A stretch of DNA of 21,216 nt, from positions 1 through 21,216 of the forward strand of contig JPPB01000123.1 in NCBI GenBank assembly GCA_001483205.1, written 5' to 3'. This stretch comes from an alpha proteobacterium 3107 (GTDB taxonomy: Bacteria; Pseudomonadota; Alphaproteobacteria; Rhodobacterales; Rhodobacteraceae). Below the pieces are notes generated by a model. That model had not been told where the DNA came from and made no database searches. It saw nothing but the letters and a program-made list of their open reading frames with translations. The stretch's first letter is position 1, and each line of letters starts with the position of its first letter. This document shows, one piece after another, positions 1 to 7,406 of this stretch. The translations under genes and the position numbers were made by a program.

Positions 1-73
1 GGGCGTGGTCCGGGGCAATCCCGGCGTCTTCCAGCGCCTCAACCGCGCTCAGGGTGTCGAAATGGTTGTTCAT
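1..73 (-). CDS. DUF1640/CCDC90-like protein, N-terminal fragment
   Basis: Only the first 24 codons are visible; the gene leaves the window at position 1. The start is supported by a good ribosome binding site (AGGGGAG on the minus strand, about 75-81). The peptide begins MNNHFDTLSAVEALEDAG, which resembles the start of DUF1640 (CCDC90-like) proteins: Phe-Asp-Thr-Leu followed by a helix ending in Ala-Gly-Ile. In that family this head precedes a long coiled coil and usually a C-terminal membrane anchor; neither can be seen here. It lies 66 bp downstream of hisA on the same strand and could be co-transcribed with it. The assignment rests on a short N-terminal match only. Confidence 0.45.
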   Translation of the reverse strand, partial: MNNHFDTLSAVEALEDAGIAPDHA

Positions 74-139
74 GGCTCCCCTTCTCTACAGCATTTTGCG
101 CGCCGGGGAAAGAGCCGGGCGATACGGGGCCGCGCGGCC

Positions 140-898
140 TCATCCGGCGTCCGGCCGCCCCCGCGCGGCCCCCTCATCACCCTTCAGCACTGCCAGCGCC
201 TGCCCCAGCCCGATTGCGCCGTCATAGAGCGCCCGGCCCGAGATCACGCCATCAAGCGGCGCGCCGCAGGACTTCAGCGCCCGCAGATCGTCGAGCGATG
301 ACACCCCGCCCGAGGCAATCACCGGTATCGAAACCGCATTCGCCAGTGCCGCCGTCGCCGCGATGTTCGGGCCGCTCATGGCCCCGTCACGGTTGATGTC
401 GGTATAGATGACTGCGGCCACGCCAGCGTCTTCAAAGGACCGGGCCAGATCAGTGACCGTCACGCCGCTGTCCCTCGCCCATCCCCTGGTGGCGACCCGC
501 CCGCCCCGCGCGTCAATCCCCACCGCGACCCGACCGGGAAAGGCCCGCGCGGCATCCCGCGTCAGATCGGGGCTTTCCACGGCAATGGTGCCGAGGATGA
601 CACGGGCGACCCCGCGGGACAGCCATGCCTCAATAGTGGCCATGTCCCGGATACCGCCGCCGAGCTGCACGGGAACGCCGGTCGCGGCAAGGATGGCTTC
701 CACAGCGGCCCCGTTCACGGGCTTGCCCGCAAACGCGCCGTTCAGATCGACAAGATGCAGCCATTCGCAGCCCGCGTCCGCGAAAGCCCGCGCCTGCGCC
801 GCCGGGTCGTCACTGAACACGGTCGCCCGGTCCATCCTGCCCTTGTAGAGGCGCACACAATGACCGTCTTTCAGGTCAATGGCGGGGTAGAGGATCAT
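140..898 (-). CDS. hisA: Phosphoribosylformimino-5-aminoimidazole carboxamide ribotide isomerase HisA
   Basis: Cytoplasmic TIM-barrel enzyme of histidine biosynthesis that isomerises the aminoaldose ProFAR to the aminoketose PRFAR. The 252-residue product starts [12 protein letters not shown] and has the family's two catalytic aspartates, Asp8 (PAIDLKDG) and Asp129 ([14 protein letters not shown]). It also has the phosphate-binding glycine segments QLGGGIRD near 78-85, YTDINRDG near 165-172 and IASGGVSS near 194-201. The reading frame runs 65 codons further upstream, but that extension is low-complexity and unlike HisA, whereas Met at 896-898 gives the normal family N-terminus. The usual neighbours hisH and hisF are not in the window. 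A charged tail after VLKGDEG extends slightly past the barrel. Confidence 0.95.
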   Translation of the reverse strand: MILYPAIDLKDGHCVRLYKGRMDRATVFSDDPAAQARAFADAGCEWLHLVDLNGAFAGKPVNGAAVEAILAATGVPVQLGGGIRDMATIEAWLSRGVARVILGTIAVESPDLTRDAARAFPGRVAVGIDARGGRVATRGWARDSGVTVTDLARSFEDAGVAAVIYTDINRDGAMSGPNIAATAALANAVSIPVIASGGVSSLDDLRALKSCGAPLDGVISGRALYDGAIGLGQALAVLKGDEGAARGRPDAG

Positions 899-1102
899 CT
901 TCTGCCGTCCCGAATGATTTGTCCGGGTGCTCTCTGACACGGGGCGGGGGAAATTGCAAAGGCAGGGCGTGGGTGGGACGGTGCCCCCCGGACAGGACAA
1001 ACGCGGCCCCGGCTCTTTCCCAGGGGGCGCACGTGTCACCGGGGTGATTCCCTCAATGTTCGGGGATACGGCGCGCCCCGGACCGCGAATCACCTTCCCT
1101 AT

Positions 1103-1117
1103 TTAACTATCTGTTAA
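1103..1117 (+). promoter_or_regulatory. CtrA-type binding box upstream of cpaC
   Basis: The sequence reads TTAA-CTATCTG-TTAA, an exact match to the full alphaproteobacterial CtrA recognition pattern TTAA-N7-TTAA, followed by AAC. It lies 204 bp before the cpaC start in a divergent intergenic region. CtrA controls the cell cycle in Caulobacter, including the pilin gene, and motility-related genes in Rhodobacterales, so control of a tad operon is plausible. TTAA is rare in this GC-rich window and I noticed no other TTAA-N7-TTAA pair. Binding and direction of control are inferred. Confidence 0.6.
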
Positions 1118-1196
1118 ACAAGAATATTTTCAGAAGCACCCCATCATATAGAGTTCCCTTCCGACCATACAACCACCCCTAGAATTCTGTTGCGGG

Positions 1197-1205
1197 TTGT
1201 CCACA
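1197..1205 (+). promoter_or_regulatory. Single DnaA-like box
   Basis: TTGTCCACA differs at one position from the DnaA box TTATCCACA. It lies 80 bp downstream of the CtrA-like box and 116 bp before cpaC. A lone near-consensus box may be chance or a minor DnaA-regulated site; there is no cluster of boxes that would suggest an origin. Confidence 0.25.
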
Positions 1206-1321
1206 TAAATCGCCCCCGGCGGGGGTCAACAGTTGCGCCACCCCCCCGGTTCGGGCAAGCTGACGGCAATTAGCGGGCAAAGACCCGTCCACAGCAGCCG
1301 TGATCAGAGAGGCAGGATCAC

Positions 1322-2740
1322 ATGTATCACAGAACACTCTTAAGAGCAGCCCTGTTGGGGTTTGCCATCACCGCCACATCGCCGGTCGTCGCGACGGCCG
1401 AAAACATCCGCATAATGCGCGGTGCGCCCTCGGCGGCGCTTAAGGTTTCGGTCAACAGCGCAGTGGTTGTCGAAAGCGAAACGCCCTTTGCCGAGCTTTC
1501 CATCGCCAATCCGGGCATCGCCGACATCTCTACCCTGTCGGAGCGCACGATCTATGTTCTCGGCAAGACACCGGGCCGGACGACGCTGACCCTGCTGAGC
1601 GCCGATGGGATGCTCATCACCAATGTCGATGTTCAGATCACCCCGGACATCGCCGAGTTCAAGGAACGCCTTCAGCAAATCCTGCCGGGTGAGCGGATCG
1701 AGGTGCGCACCGCCAATGACGGCATCGTCCTGTCCGGCACCGCATCAAGCACCGCGCGTATGGACCGGGCGCTTGATCTGGCCAACCGCTATGCCCCGGA
1801 TCGGGTTTCCAACCTGATGAATGTCGGCGGCAATCATCAGGTCATGCTGGAGGTGCGCTTCGCCGAAGTGCAGCGTTCGGTTTCCAAGCAGCTTGACGGC
1901 GGCCTGCTTGTCGACGGCACTGATGTGGTCGGCGGCCTTGGCAGCGGCGTTATCACCCCCGGCGTTGAAAGCCCGCTTACCGGTCTGCCACAACTTTTCA
2001 CCGCCTTTGATACCGCCGAAAATGCGGCGGGTGCGATCATCGGCCAGATCAGTGTCGGCAGCGTGCAGCTTAGCGTATTGCTCGAAGCGCTGGAAAACCG
2101 CGGGCTGGTCCGCACCCTGGCAGAGCCGAACCTGACCGCGCTTTCGGGGCAGGAGGCCAACTTCCTTGCCGGGGGCGAGTTTCCGGTGCCGGTGCCGGAT
2201 GATGACGGCATCGCCATCGAATACCGGCCCTTCGGTGTGGCGCTGGACTTCGTGCCGCGCGTTGTTGACGGGGAGCAGATCAACCTTCAGATCAGCGCGG
2301 GCGTGAGCAGCCTCGATACCACCAACAACATCATCTACAACGGCTTCAACGTCCCCGGCTTTCGCACCCGCAGCGCGGCAACGACTGTCGAGATGCGCGA
2401 CGGGGAAAGTTTCGCCATCGCCGGTCTGTTGCAGGATGATTTCCGCGACGGCAACAGCCAGGTGCCGTGGCTGGGCGACATCCCCATCCTCGGTGCTCTG
2501 TTCCGCAGCGCGGAGTATCAGCGCAACCAGTCAGAGCTTGTCGTCATCGTGACCGCGCATCTGGTGTCGCCGACACGCAGCGAGGCGCTGTCACTGCCGA
2601 CCAGCCGGGTGCGTCCGCCATCGGAAGCCGAGTTCTTCCTGCTGGGCAAAACGGCCAGCACCCCCCCCACGGCGAACAGCGGTGCGAACGAAGTCGCGCG
2701 GCAGGATTTCTCCGGTTCCTACGGTTACGTGTTGGAGTGA
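1322..2740 (+). CDS. cpaC: Tad/Flp pilus outer-membrane secretin CpaC (RcpA)
   Basis: Forms the outer-membrane ring through which the Flp pilus exits. The 472-residue protein begins with a Sec signal peptide (hydrophobic core about residues 6-24, probable cleavage after Ala26). The pilus-secretin N-terminal domain follows (about 35-110, SVNSAVVVESETPFAELSIA), then a BON-like segment (about 110-165), then the type II/III secretin core (about 170-430) with VMLEVRFAEVQRS, ALENRGLVRTLAEPN and the VPVPDDDGIAIEYRPFGV region. Its length is normal for CpaC/RcpA. The start follows a purine-rich GAGAGGCAGGA. It is the first gene of the block; cpaB/rcpC, commonly just upstream in such loci, is absent. 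The OmpA-like gene starts 5 bp after its stop. A CtrA-like box upstream suggests cell-cycle or motility-linked control. Confidence 0.92.
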   Translation: MYHRTLLRAALLGFAITATSPVVATAENIRIMRGAPSAALKVSVNSAVVVESETPFAELSIANPGIADISTLSERTIYVLGKTPGRTTLTLLSADGMLITNVDVQITPDIAEFKERLQQILPGERIEVRTANDGIVLSGTASSTARMDRALDLANRYAPDRVSNLMNVGGNHQVMLEVRFAEVQRSVSKQLDGGLLVDGTDVVGGLGSGVITPGVESPLTGLPQLFTAFDTAENAAGAIIGQISVGSVQLSVLLEALENRGLVRTLAEPNLTALSGQEANFLAGGEFPVPVPDDDGIAIEYRPFGVALDFVPRVVDGEQINLQISAGVSSLDTTNNIIYNGFNVPGFRTRSAATTVEMRDGESFAIAGLLQDDFRDGNSQVPWLGDIPILGALFRSAEYQRNQSELVVIVTAHLVSPTRSEALSLPTSRVRPPSEAEFFLLGKTASTPPTANSGANEVARQDFSGSYGYVLE

Positions 2741-2745
2741 GACCC

Positions 2746-3405
2746 ATGAAAAACACCACCTACAAGACGCTTGTCGCCCTGGCCTGCACGACCGCGATTG
2801 CGGCCTGCACGCCCGAAGCCCCCGCCAAGTTCCTGATGGAAGCAGGCAGCGAGATCGACGCGGGCAGCTTCGGCAATGCCACCATGAACAACAAGCTGAT
2901 CCAGAGAGGACAGTTGGGGTATGTGGTCGCGCTTGCCGAGCGGTTCGCGGCAGAGACGCCCGACACGATCAACTTTGACTTTGACAGCGCCGCGCTGGAT
3001 GATGAGGCGCGCCGGGTTCTGGCCGATCAGGCGCAATGGATACGCCAGTTCCCCGAAGTGCGTTTCCGGGTGTTCGGCCATACCGATCTGGTCGGACCTG
3101 CGGCGTATAACAAGGCCCTTGGGCTGCGGCGCGCAGAGGCGGCGGTCAACCACCTTGTCAGTCTGGGCGTTGATCGCGGGCGGCTGGAGGCGCTGAGTTC
3201 GCTTGGCGAGACCCAGCCGTTGATCCAGACCCAGGAACGTGACCGGCGCAACCGCCGCACGGTCACCGAGGTCTCGGGCTTTGTTCAGGGCCATTCGATT
3301 GTGCTGAATGGCAAATACGCCGAGGTCGTCTTTCGCGAATATGTGGCAAGCGCGACGCAGAAGACCATTGACGAGGGTAAGGCTGTAGACGCGGGCGGCG
3401 GTTGA
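2746..3405 (+). CDS. OmpA-family peptidoglycan-binding lipoprotein of the tad locus
   Basis: A 219-residue predicted outer-membrane lipoprotein. Residues 1-21 are a lipoprotein signal ending in the lipobox Ile-Ala-Ala-Cys21. Residues about 66-176 are an OmpA C-terminal domain: INFDFDSAAL, FGHTD (Asp114), YNKALGLRRAEAAVNHL with Arg129, and the terminal ERDRRNRRTVTEV. The Asp and Arg are the residues that normally grip peptidoglycan diaminopimelate in this fold. A gene of this kind commonly follows the secretin in Rhodobacteraceae tad loci, where it probably anchors the secretin to the cell wall in place of a CpaD-type protein. The start at 2746 gives the proper lipoprotein signal; the longer open frame upstream runs out of frame through cpaC. 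It is the last gene before the structured 303-bp gap. Confidence 0.88.
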   Translation: MKNTTYKTLVALACTTAIAACTPEAPAKFLMEAGSEIDAGSFGNATMNNKLIQRGQLGYVVALAERFAAETPDTINFDFDSAALDDEARRVLADQAQWIRQFPEVRFRVFGHTDLVGPAAYNKALGLRRAEAAVNHLVSLGVDRGRLEALSSLGETQPLIQTQERDRRNRRTVTEVSGFVQGHSIVLNGKYAEVVFREYVASATQKTIDEGKAVDAGGG

Positions 3406-3428
3406 CGGACGCCCCCCGTGATGGCATC

Positions 3429-3480
3429 ATGCCGGGGGCAGGCCGGACCGCGCAATGCGTATCCGATCTGCCCCCGGCAT
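3429..3480. repeat. 13-bp perfect inverted repeat (long hairpin)
   Basis: ATGCCGGGGGCAG at 3429-3441 is perfectly complementary to CTGCCCCCGGCAT at 3468-3480, with a 26-nt loop that can itself pair weakly (CGC-aat-GCG). It starts 24 bp after the OmpA-like stop codon. No T-run follows on the plus strand, so it is not a classical intrinsic terminator. It could be a Rho-independent-like pause, an mRNA 3'-end stabiliser or an interspersed palindrome. Confidence 0.6.
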
Positions 3481-3556
3481 TTCCGAAGCATAAAGGCATG
3501 ACCCCCCGGTCACCTTGCCAGAAATCATCCGGAATGAACCAGCAAATACGTGTTTT

Positions 3557-3586
3557 TGGCCCTAATCTTGCCAAGATTACCGGCCA
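3557..3586. promoter_or_regulatory. Strong AT-rich dyad, candidate operator of the cpaE operon
   Basis: Perfect 8-bp arms TAATCTTG / CAAGATTA around one central C (3563-3579), flanked by a second pair of complementary arms TGGCC (3557-3561) and GGCCA (3582-3586). The centre is conspicuously AT-rich in a GC-rich region and lies about 125-150 bp upstream of the cpaE start. This is the geometry of a dimeric repressor or activator site; no regulator is identifiable from the window. Confidence 0.5.
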
Positions 3587-3708
3587 CTTTCCATTTCAGG
3601 AACAGTGTGCGAAGCGGATTCGCGCACGGGCGACGGTAGGGTGGACCGGCATGAGTGCATTTTCCTCTGCCTTTTCGCAGCCGCCCGCAAGAAAGAGGAC
3701 ATGAGGAG

Positions 3709-4959
3709 ATGACAGGCAGCGCGGCACTACAGTCTGAATCAGAGCGTATCGTGGCCTGCACGGTTTCCCGCGATGTGCAGAATTTCGATCTGCTGATCGA
3801 CGACATGGAAACCGAGCTTGGCGAAAACTGGGGCGACCTGGGGTTTGAGGACGCAAAGCAGTTCCTGCAACAGCCCGGTGCCGATCCGCTTGAGTTCATC
3901 GCCATCGCCATCAACGATCAGGACGAAGACCTGGTGGACGAAATCGGCGCGCTGATCAAGAGCGCGCGGACCAAGGGCATCAAGGTTATCCTGATTGCCG
4001 AGGACGTAAGCCCCATCGCCCTGCACCAGCTTTTGCGGACCGGCGCGGCGGATTTCATCCCCTATCCCCTGCCGGAGGGCGAGCTGCACAACGCTATCGA
4101 GCGGTTGCGGGCCGCCGGTCCGGTGGCGGACGGCGGTGCGGCAACGCCCGGACTGAAAGCGACCGGCGACCGGAACGGTGTTGTCCTGCCGATACACGGG
4201 CTTGCCGGGGGCACCGGCGCAACCACGCTGGCGATCAATCTGGCCTGGGAGCTTGCCAATATCAAAAAGAAAGACGGCCTCCGTGTGTGTCTGCTGGACC
4301 TTGATTTTCAGTTCGGCACGGCGGCGACCTATCTTGATCTGCCGCGCCGGGAAACGGTCTATGAGCTTCTGTCGGACGTGGCGTCGATGGACAAAGAGAG
4401 CTTCATGCAGGCGCTTCAGACCTTCAATGAGAAGCTGCATGTCTTTACCGCGCCGTCCGAAATCCTGCCGCTGGATATTGTCGGTGTCGAAGAGGTGGAG
4501 CGGCTGGTCGAAATGGCGCGGACGAATTTCGATTACGTGGTGGTGGACATGCCGTCAACGCTGGTTGCCTGGACAGAGGCAGTCCTGAACCAGGCCCATG
4601 TCTATTTCGCGACGCTGGAGATTGACATGCGGTCGGCGCAGAATACGCTGCGCATGATCCGGGCGCTGAAGGCCGAAGAGTTGCCGGTGCAGAAACTGCG
4701 CTATGTGCTGAACCGGGCACCGAAATTCACCGACCTGACCGGCAAGGCCCGGGTCAAGCGGCTGTCGGAAAGTCTCGACATTGACATCGAGGTGCAGCTT
4801 CCCGACGGCGGCAAGCCGGTGTCCGAGGCCGGGGATCATGGTATGCCGCTGGCGGAAGCGGCGGCCAAGAACCCGTTGCGCCGGGAAATCCAGAAACTTG
4901 CTGCCTCGGTGCATGATGTCAACGAGGCCGCCGAAGCGGGTGCTCAACAAAACAGGTAG
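3709..4959 (+). CDS. cpaE: Tad pilus localisation ATPase-like protein CpaE (TadZ)
   Basis: A MinD/ParA-fold protein that places the Tad machine in the cell, commonly at a pole. The 416-residue product has an N-terminal receiver-like domain (about 12-135, with IAIAIND and KVILIAEDVSP strands) and a C-terminal P-loop domain (about 155-400). The P-loop at 163-173 is HGLAGGTGATT: both lysines of a canonical deviant Walker A (KGGxGKT) are absent, with Ala171 at the usual catalytic lysine; CpaE/TadZ proteins often have such altered loops. Other motifs are VCLLDLDFQFG (193-203) and YVVVDMPST (276-284). Met at 3709 was chosen because AGAGGA lies 9 nt upstream; the frame extends 18 codons further without a clear ribosome binding site. 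cpaF follows after 13 bp. Confidence 0.9.
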   Translation: MTGSAALQSESERIVACTVSRDVQNFDLLIDDMETELGENWGDLGFEDAKQFLQQPGADPLEFIAIAINDQDEDLVDEIGALIKSARTKGIKVILIAEDVSPIALHQLLRTGAADFIPYPLPEGELHNAIERLRAAGPVADGGAATPGLKATGDRNGVVLPIHGLAGGTGATTLAINLAWELANIKKKDGLRVCLLDLDFQFGTAATYLDLPRRETVYELLSDVASMDKESFMQALQTFNEKLHVFTAPSEILPLDIVGVEEVERLVEMARTNFDYVVVDMPSTLVAWTEAVLNQAHVYFATLEIDMRSAQNTLRMIRALKAEELPVQKLRYVLNRAPKFTDLTGKARVKRLSESLDIDIEVQLPDGGKPVSEAGDHGMPLAEAAAKNPLRREIQKLAASVHDVNEAAEAGAQQNR

Positions 4960-4972
4960 ATAAGAGGTAGGA

Positions 4973-6421
4973 ATGTTTTCGCGATACAAGAAATCCGGTG
5001 GCGGCGGCAAACCGCCCGCAAATACCGGTCAGGCCGAGGCCCCGGCGAATGTCATGCACATTCCGGCCACAACCACGCAGCCGCGTGTTGAGCGCAAGAC
5101 GAACAAGGCCGCCGCCAAACCGGCCCCCGCCGAAAAGGACGCAAAGCGCAAACAGCGGCTTGGCGAGATAAAGGCCGAGCTGCATCGGGAGCTGCTCGAC
5201 AATCTGAACCTGTCGGCGCTGGAGGGGGCCTCAGAAAAGGATTTGCGCGCGGAAATCGTCGCCATTGCCTCTGAATCGCTCGAGGGCATGGGCGTGGTCC
5301 TGAACCGGGATGAACGCACGCAACTGAATCAGGAACTCTATGACGAGGTGACCGGGCTTGGCCCGCTGGAGCCGCTTCTGAAAGACCCGGAAGTGAACGA
5401 CATTCTGGTGAACGGCCCGCAGCAGATTTTCGTCGAGCGCAGCGGGCGGCTGGAAATCTCTGACATCACCTTCAAGGATGAAAAGCACCTTCTGCGCATC
5501 ATCGACAAGATCGTGTCGGCGGTGGGGCGGCGGGTCGATGAATCGAACCCGTATGTGGATGCGCGGCTTGCGGACGGGTCACGTTTCAACGCGATGGTGC
5601 CGCCGATTGCCGTGGATGGCTCGCTGGTCTCGATCCGCAAATTCAAAGAGGACAAGCTCAGCATTGACGAACTGGTGCGCTTCGGGGCCTTCAGCGAGGA
5701 AATGGCGGCATACCTTCAGGCCGCCGTCGCCACCCGGCTGAATGTCATCGTTTCGGGCGGCACCGGCTCGGGCAAGACGACGACGCTGAATGCGCTGTCG
5801 GGGTTCATTGACGATTCAGAGCGCATTCTGACCATCGAGGACACGGCGGAACTCCAGTTGCAGCAAACCCATGTGGGCCGGATGGAAAGCCGCCCGGCGA
5901 ATGTCGAGGGCAAGGGGGCCGTCACCCAGCGCGATTGCCTGAGAAACGCGCTGAGGATGCGCCCTGACCGCATCATCGTCGGCGAGACCCGCGGCGATGA
6001 GGTCATCGACATGCTTCAGGCGATGAACACCGGCCATGACGGTTCCATGACCACGCTGCACGCCAACTCGGCGCGCGACGGCGTGTCCCGCCTGGAAAAC
6101 ATGATCGCCATGGCCGGGATCGAAATGCCGATCAAGGCGGTGCGCGCGCAAATCGCCTCTGCCGTCAACCTGATCGTTCAGGTCAGCCGCCTTCAGGATG
6201 GTTCGCGGCGCATGGTTTCGATCACCGAAGTGACGGGCATGGAGGGCGAAGTCATCTCGATGCAAGAGATATTCCGCTTTCATCGCGTCGGCATGACGCC
6301 CGACAACAAAATTCTCGGCCATTTCACCGCCAGCGGCATTCGCAGCCACTTCTCGGACCGTTTCCGCATATGGGGTTACGATCTGCCGATGTCGATCTTT
6401 GAACCCGTAGAAGCGGAGTAA
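4973..6421 (+). CDS. cpaF: Tad/Flp pilus assembly ATPase CpaF (TadA)
   Basis: Hexameric cytoplasmic secretion ATPase that powers Flp pilus assembly. The 482-residue protein has a Lys/Ala/Pro-rich N-terminal tail (about 1-60), an N-terminal domain (about 65-240) and a RecA-like motor domain with all expected boxes. These are Walker A GGTGSGKT (262-269), the Asp box TIEDTAEL (287-294), Walker [11 protein letters not shown] (332-341) and the His box [13 protein letters not shown] (353-365). Length and motifs are normal. A strong ribosome binding region (AGAGGTAGGA) lies just before ATG 4973. It sits between cpaE and tadB with short gaps, as expected for one transcript. Confidence 0.96.
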   Translation: MFSRYKKSGGGGKPPANTGQAEAPANVMHIPATTTQPRVERKTNKAAAKPAPAEKDAKRKQRLGEIKAELHRELLDNLNLSALEGASEKDLRAEIVAIASESLEGMGVVLNRDERTQLNQELYDEVTGLGPLEPLLKDPEVNDILVNGPQQIFVERSGRLEISDITFKDEKHLLRIIDKIVSAVGRRVDESNPYVDARLADGSRFNAMVPPIAVDGSLVSIRKFKEDKLSIDELVRFGAFSEEMAAYLQAAVATRLNVIVSGGTGSGKTTTLNALSGFIDDSERILTIEDTAELQLQQTHVGRMESRPANVEGKGAVTQRDCLRNALRMRPDRIIVGETRGDEVIDMLQAMNTGHDGSMTTLHANSARDGVSRLENMIAMAGIEMPIKAVRAQIASAVNLIVQVSRLQDGSRRMVSITEVTGMEGEVISMQEIFRFHRVGMTPDNKILGHFTASGIRSHFSDRFRIWGYDLPMSIFEPVEAE

Positions 6422-6429
6422 CCCCCGAG

Positions 6430-7395
6430 ATGATAAACCCTGAAATCATCATATACGGTCTGATCTTCATCGGCGTCATCGTGTTGGTCGAGGGGATTTA
6501 TCTGACCATCTTTGGCAAGTCGATCAGCCTGAACAGCAAGGTTAACCGCCGTCTGGACATGCTCGAAAAAGGCATGGGCCGCGAGCAGGTGCTGGAGCAG
6601 CTCCGCAAGGAAATGAGCCAGCACATGCATTCGGGATCAATCCCCTTCTATTCGCTGCTGGCCGAAAAGGCGAAACATGCCGGGATCGTCTTTACGCCCA
6701 TGCAGTTGATCCTGATGATGGGGGTGCTGGCGTTCGTTGCGTTTGTCGGTCTGTCGGTTGGCACCGAGGCCGGGCTGATCCTGCGCGTCTGTGTTTCGGT
6801 GATCATGGGGATTGGCGGGGTCTATGTCTGGGTCAACGGCAAGGCCAAAAAGCGCATGAGCATGATCGAGGAACAGTTGCCCGACGCGGTTGAGCTTATG
6901 GTCCGATCCCTGCGCGTCGGGCATCCGTTTTCCTCTGCGCTCAGCGTGGTTGCCCAGGAAATTCCCGATCCGCTGGCCTCTGAAATGGGGGTGATCTCGG
7001 ACGAGGCCGCCTATGGCCGCGATGTCGGCGAGGCGCTGACGGAAATGGCCGAGCGTCTGGATAATCAGGATATGCGTTTCTTTGCCGTCGCCGTGAGCAT
7101 TCAACAGGTATCGGGGGGGAACCTTTCGGAGATTCTTGATGGTCTGGCCAAGGTTATCCGCGCCCGCTTCAAACTGTTCCGGCGCGTGAAAGCGATTACA
7201 GCAGAGGCGAAATGGTCCGGCAATTTCCTGTCCGGCTTTCCGATCCTGGCAATGCTGATGATCAACCTGATCAAGCCGGATTATTATGATGAGGTAAAGG
7301 AAACGGCCGTTTTCATCCCGGCTTGTCTGGTGGTTGCGGCCTTCCTGATCGCCAACATCCTGGTGATGCGCAAACTGGTGAACATCAAGGTCTGA
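6430..7395 (+). CDS. tadB: Tad pilus inner-membrane platform protein TadB
   Basis: A 321-residue polytopic membrane protein of the T2SF (GspF/TadB-C) family, forming with TadC the platform on which CpaF acts. Hydrophobic segments lie at about 7-26, 91-111, 115-136, 268-285 and 300-320. The T2SF cytoplasmic core begins with EEQLPDAVELMVRSLRVGHPF (near 137-157) and includes RFFAVAVSIQQVSGGNLSEIL. Length and topology are typical of TadB. It starts 8 bp after cpaF; its stop codon overlaps the GAGGAG ribosome binding site of tadC, suggesting coupled translation. Confidence 0.92.
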   Translation: MINPEIIIYGLIFIGVIVLVEGIYLTIFGKSISLNSKVNRRLDMLEKGMGREQVLEQLRKEMSQHMHSGSIPFYSLLAEKAKHAGIVFTPMQLILMMGVLAFVAFVGLSVGTEAGLILRVCVSVIMGIGGVYVWVNGKAKKRMSMIEEQLPDAVELMVRSLRVGHPFSSALSVVAQEIPDPLASEMGVISDEAAYGRDVGEALTEMAERLDNQDMRFFAVAVSIQQVSGGNLSEILDGLAKVIRARFKLFRRVKAITAEAKWSGNFLSGFPILAMLMINLIKPDYYDEVKETAVFIPACLVVAAFLIANILVMRKLVNIKV

Positions 7396-7406
7396 GGAGC
7401 AGGGCG

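Larger units (their letters stand above)
899..1321. promoter_or_regulatory. Divergent intergenic region between hisA and cpaC
   Basis: 423 bp without a convincing gene. The hisA-proximal half is GC-rich and contains a short perfect palindrome TCACC-GG-GGTGA at 1036-1047. The cpaC-proximal half has an AT-rich patch at about 1100-1150 holding the CtrA-like box, then a DnaA-like box and a short GC dyad (CCCCC-GGC-GGGGG, 1213-1225). A purine-rich stretch (GAGAGGCAGGA) just before 1322 serves as the cpaC ribosome binding site. I looked here for a Flp pilin (short, with a Gly/Glu prepilin site and hydrophobic helix) and found none. No confident sigma-70 -35/-10 pair was assigned. Confidence 0.6.
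3406..3708. promoter_or_regulatory. Structured intergenic region between the OmpA-like gene and cpaE
   Basis: 303 bp without a believable gene; the one open frame crossing it (100 codons) is arginine/proline-rich and resembles no pilin. It holds a 13-bp perfect inverted repeat (3429-3480), an AT-rich dyad (3557-3586) and a small hairpin GCGAA-gcgga-TTCGC near 3609-3623. AGAGGA at 3694-3699 is the probable cpaE ribosome binding site. It probably separates transcription of the outer-membrane genes from the motor genes. Confidence 0.5.

Noticed and set aside
899..1093. 65-codon upstream extension of hisA
   Set aside because: The extension is Pro/Gly/Arg-rich and unlike any HisA; the conserved family N-terminus begins exactly at the internal Met (896-898).
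1197..1225. DnaA-like box plus GC dyad considered as part of a replication origin
   Set aside because: There is only one box, with no AT-rich unwinding region of suitable size and no origin-linked genes nearby.
3402..3704. 100-codon open frame in the gap before cpaE, considered as a Flp pilin
   Set aside because: There is no hydrophobic pilin helix or prepilin cleavage site, and it overlaps the hairpin and dyad; it looks non-coding.
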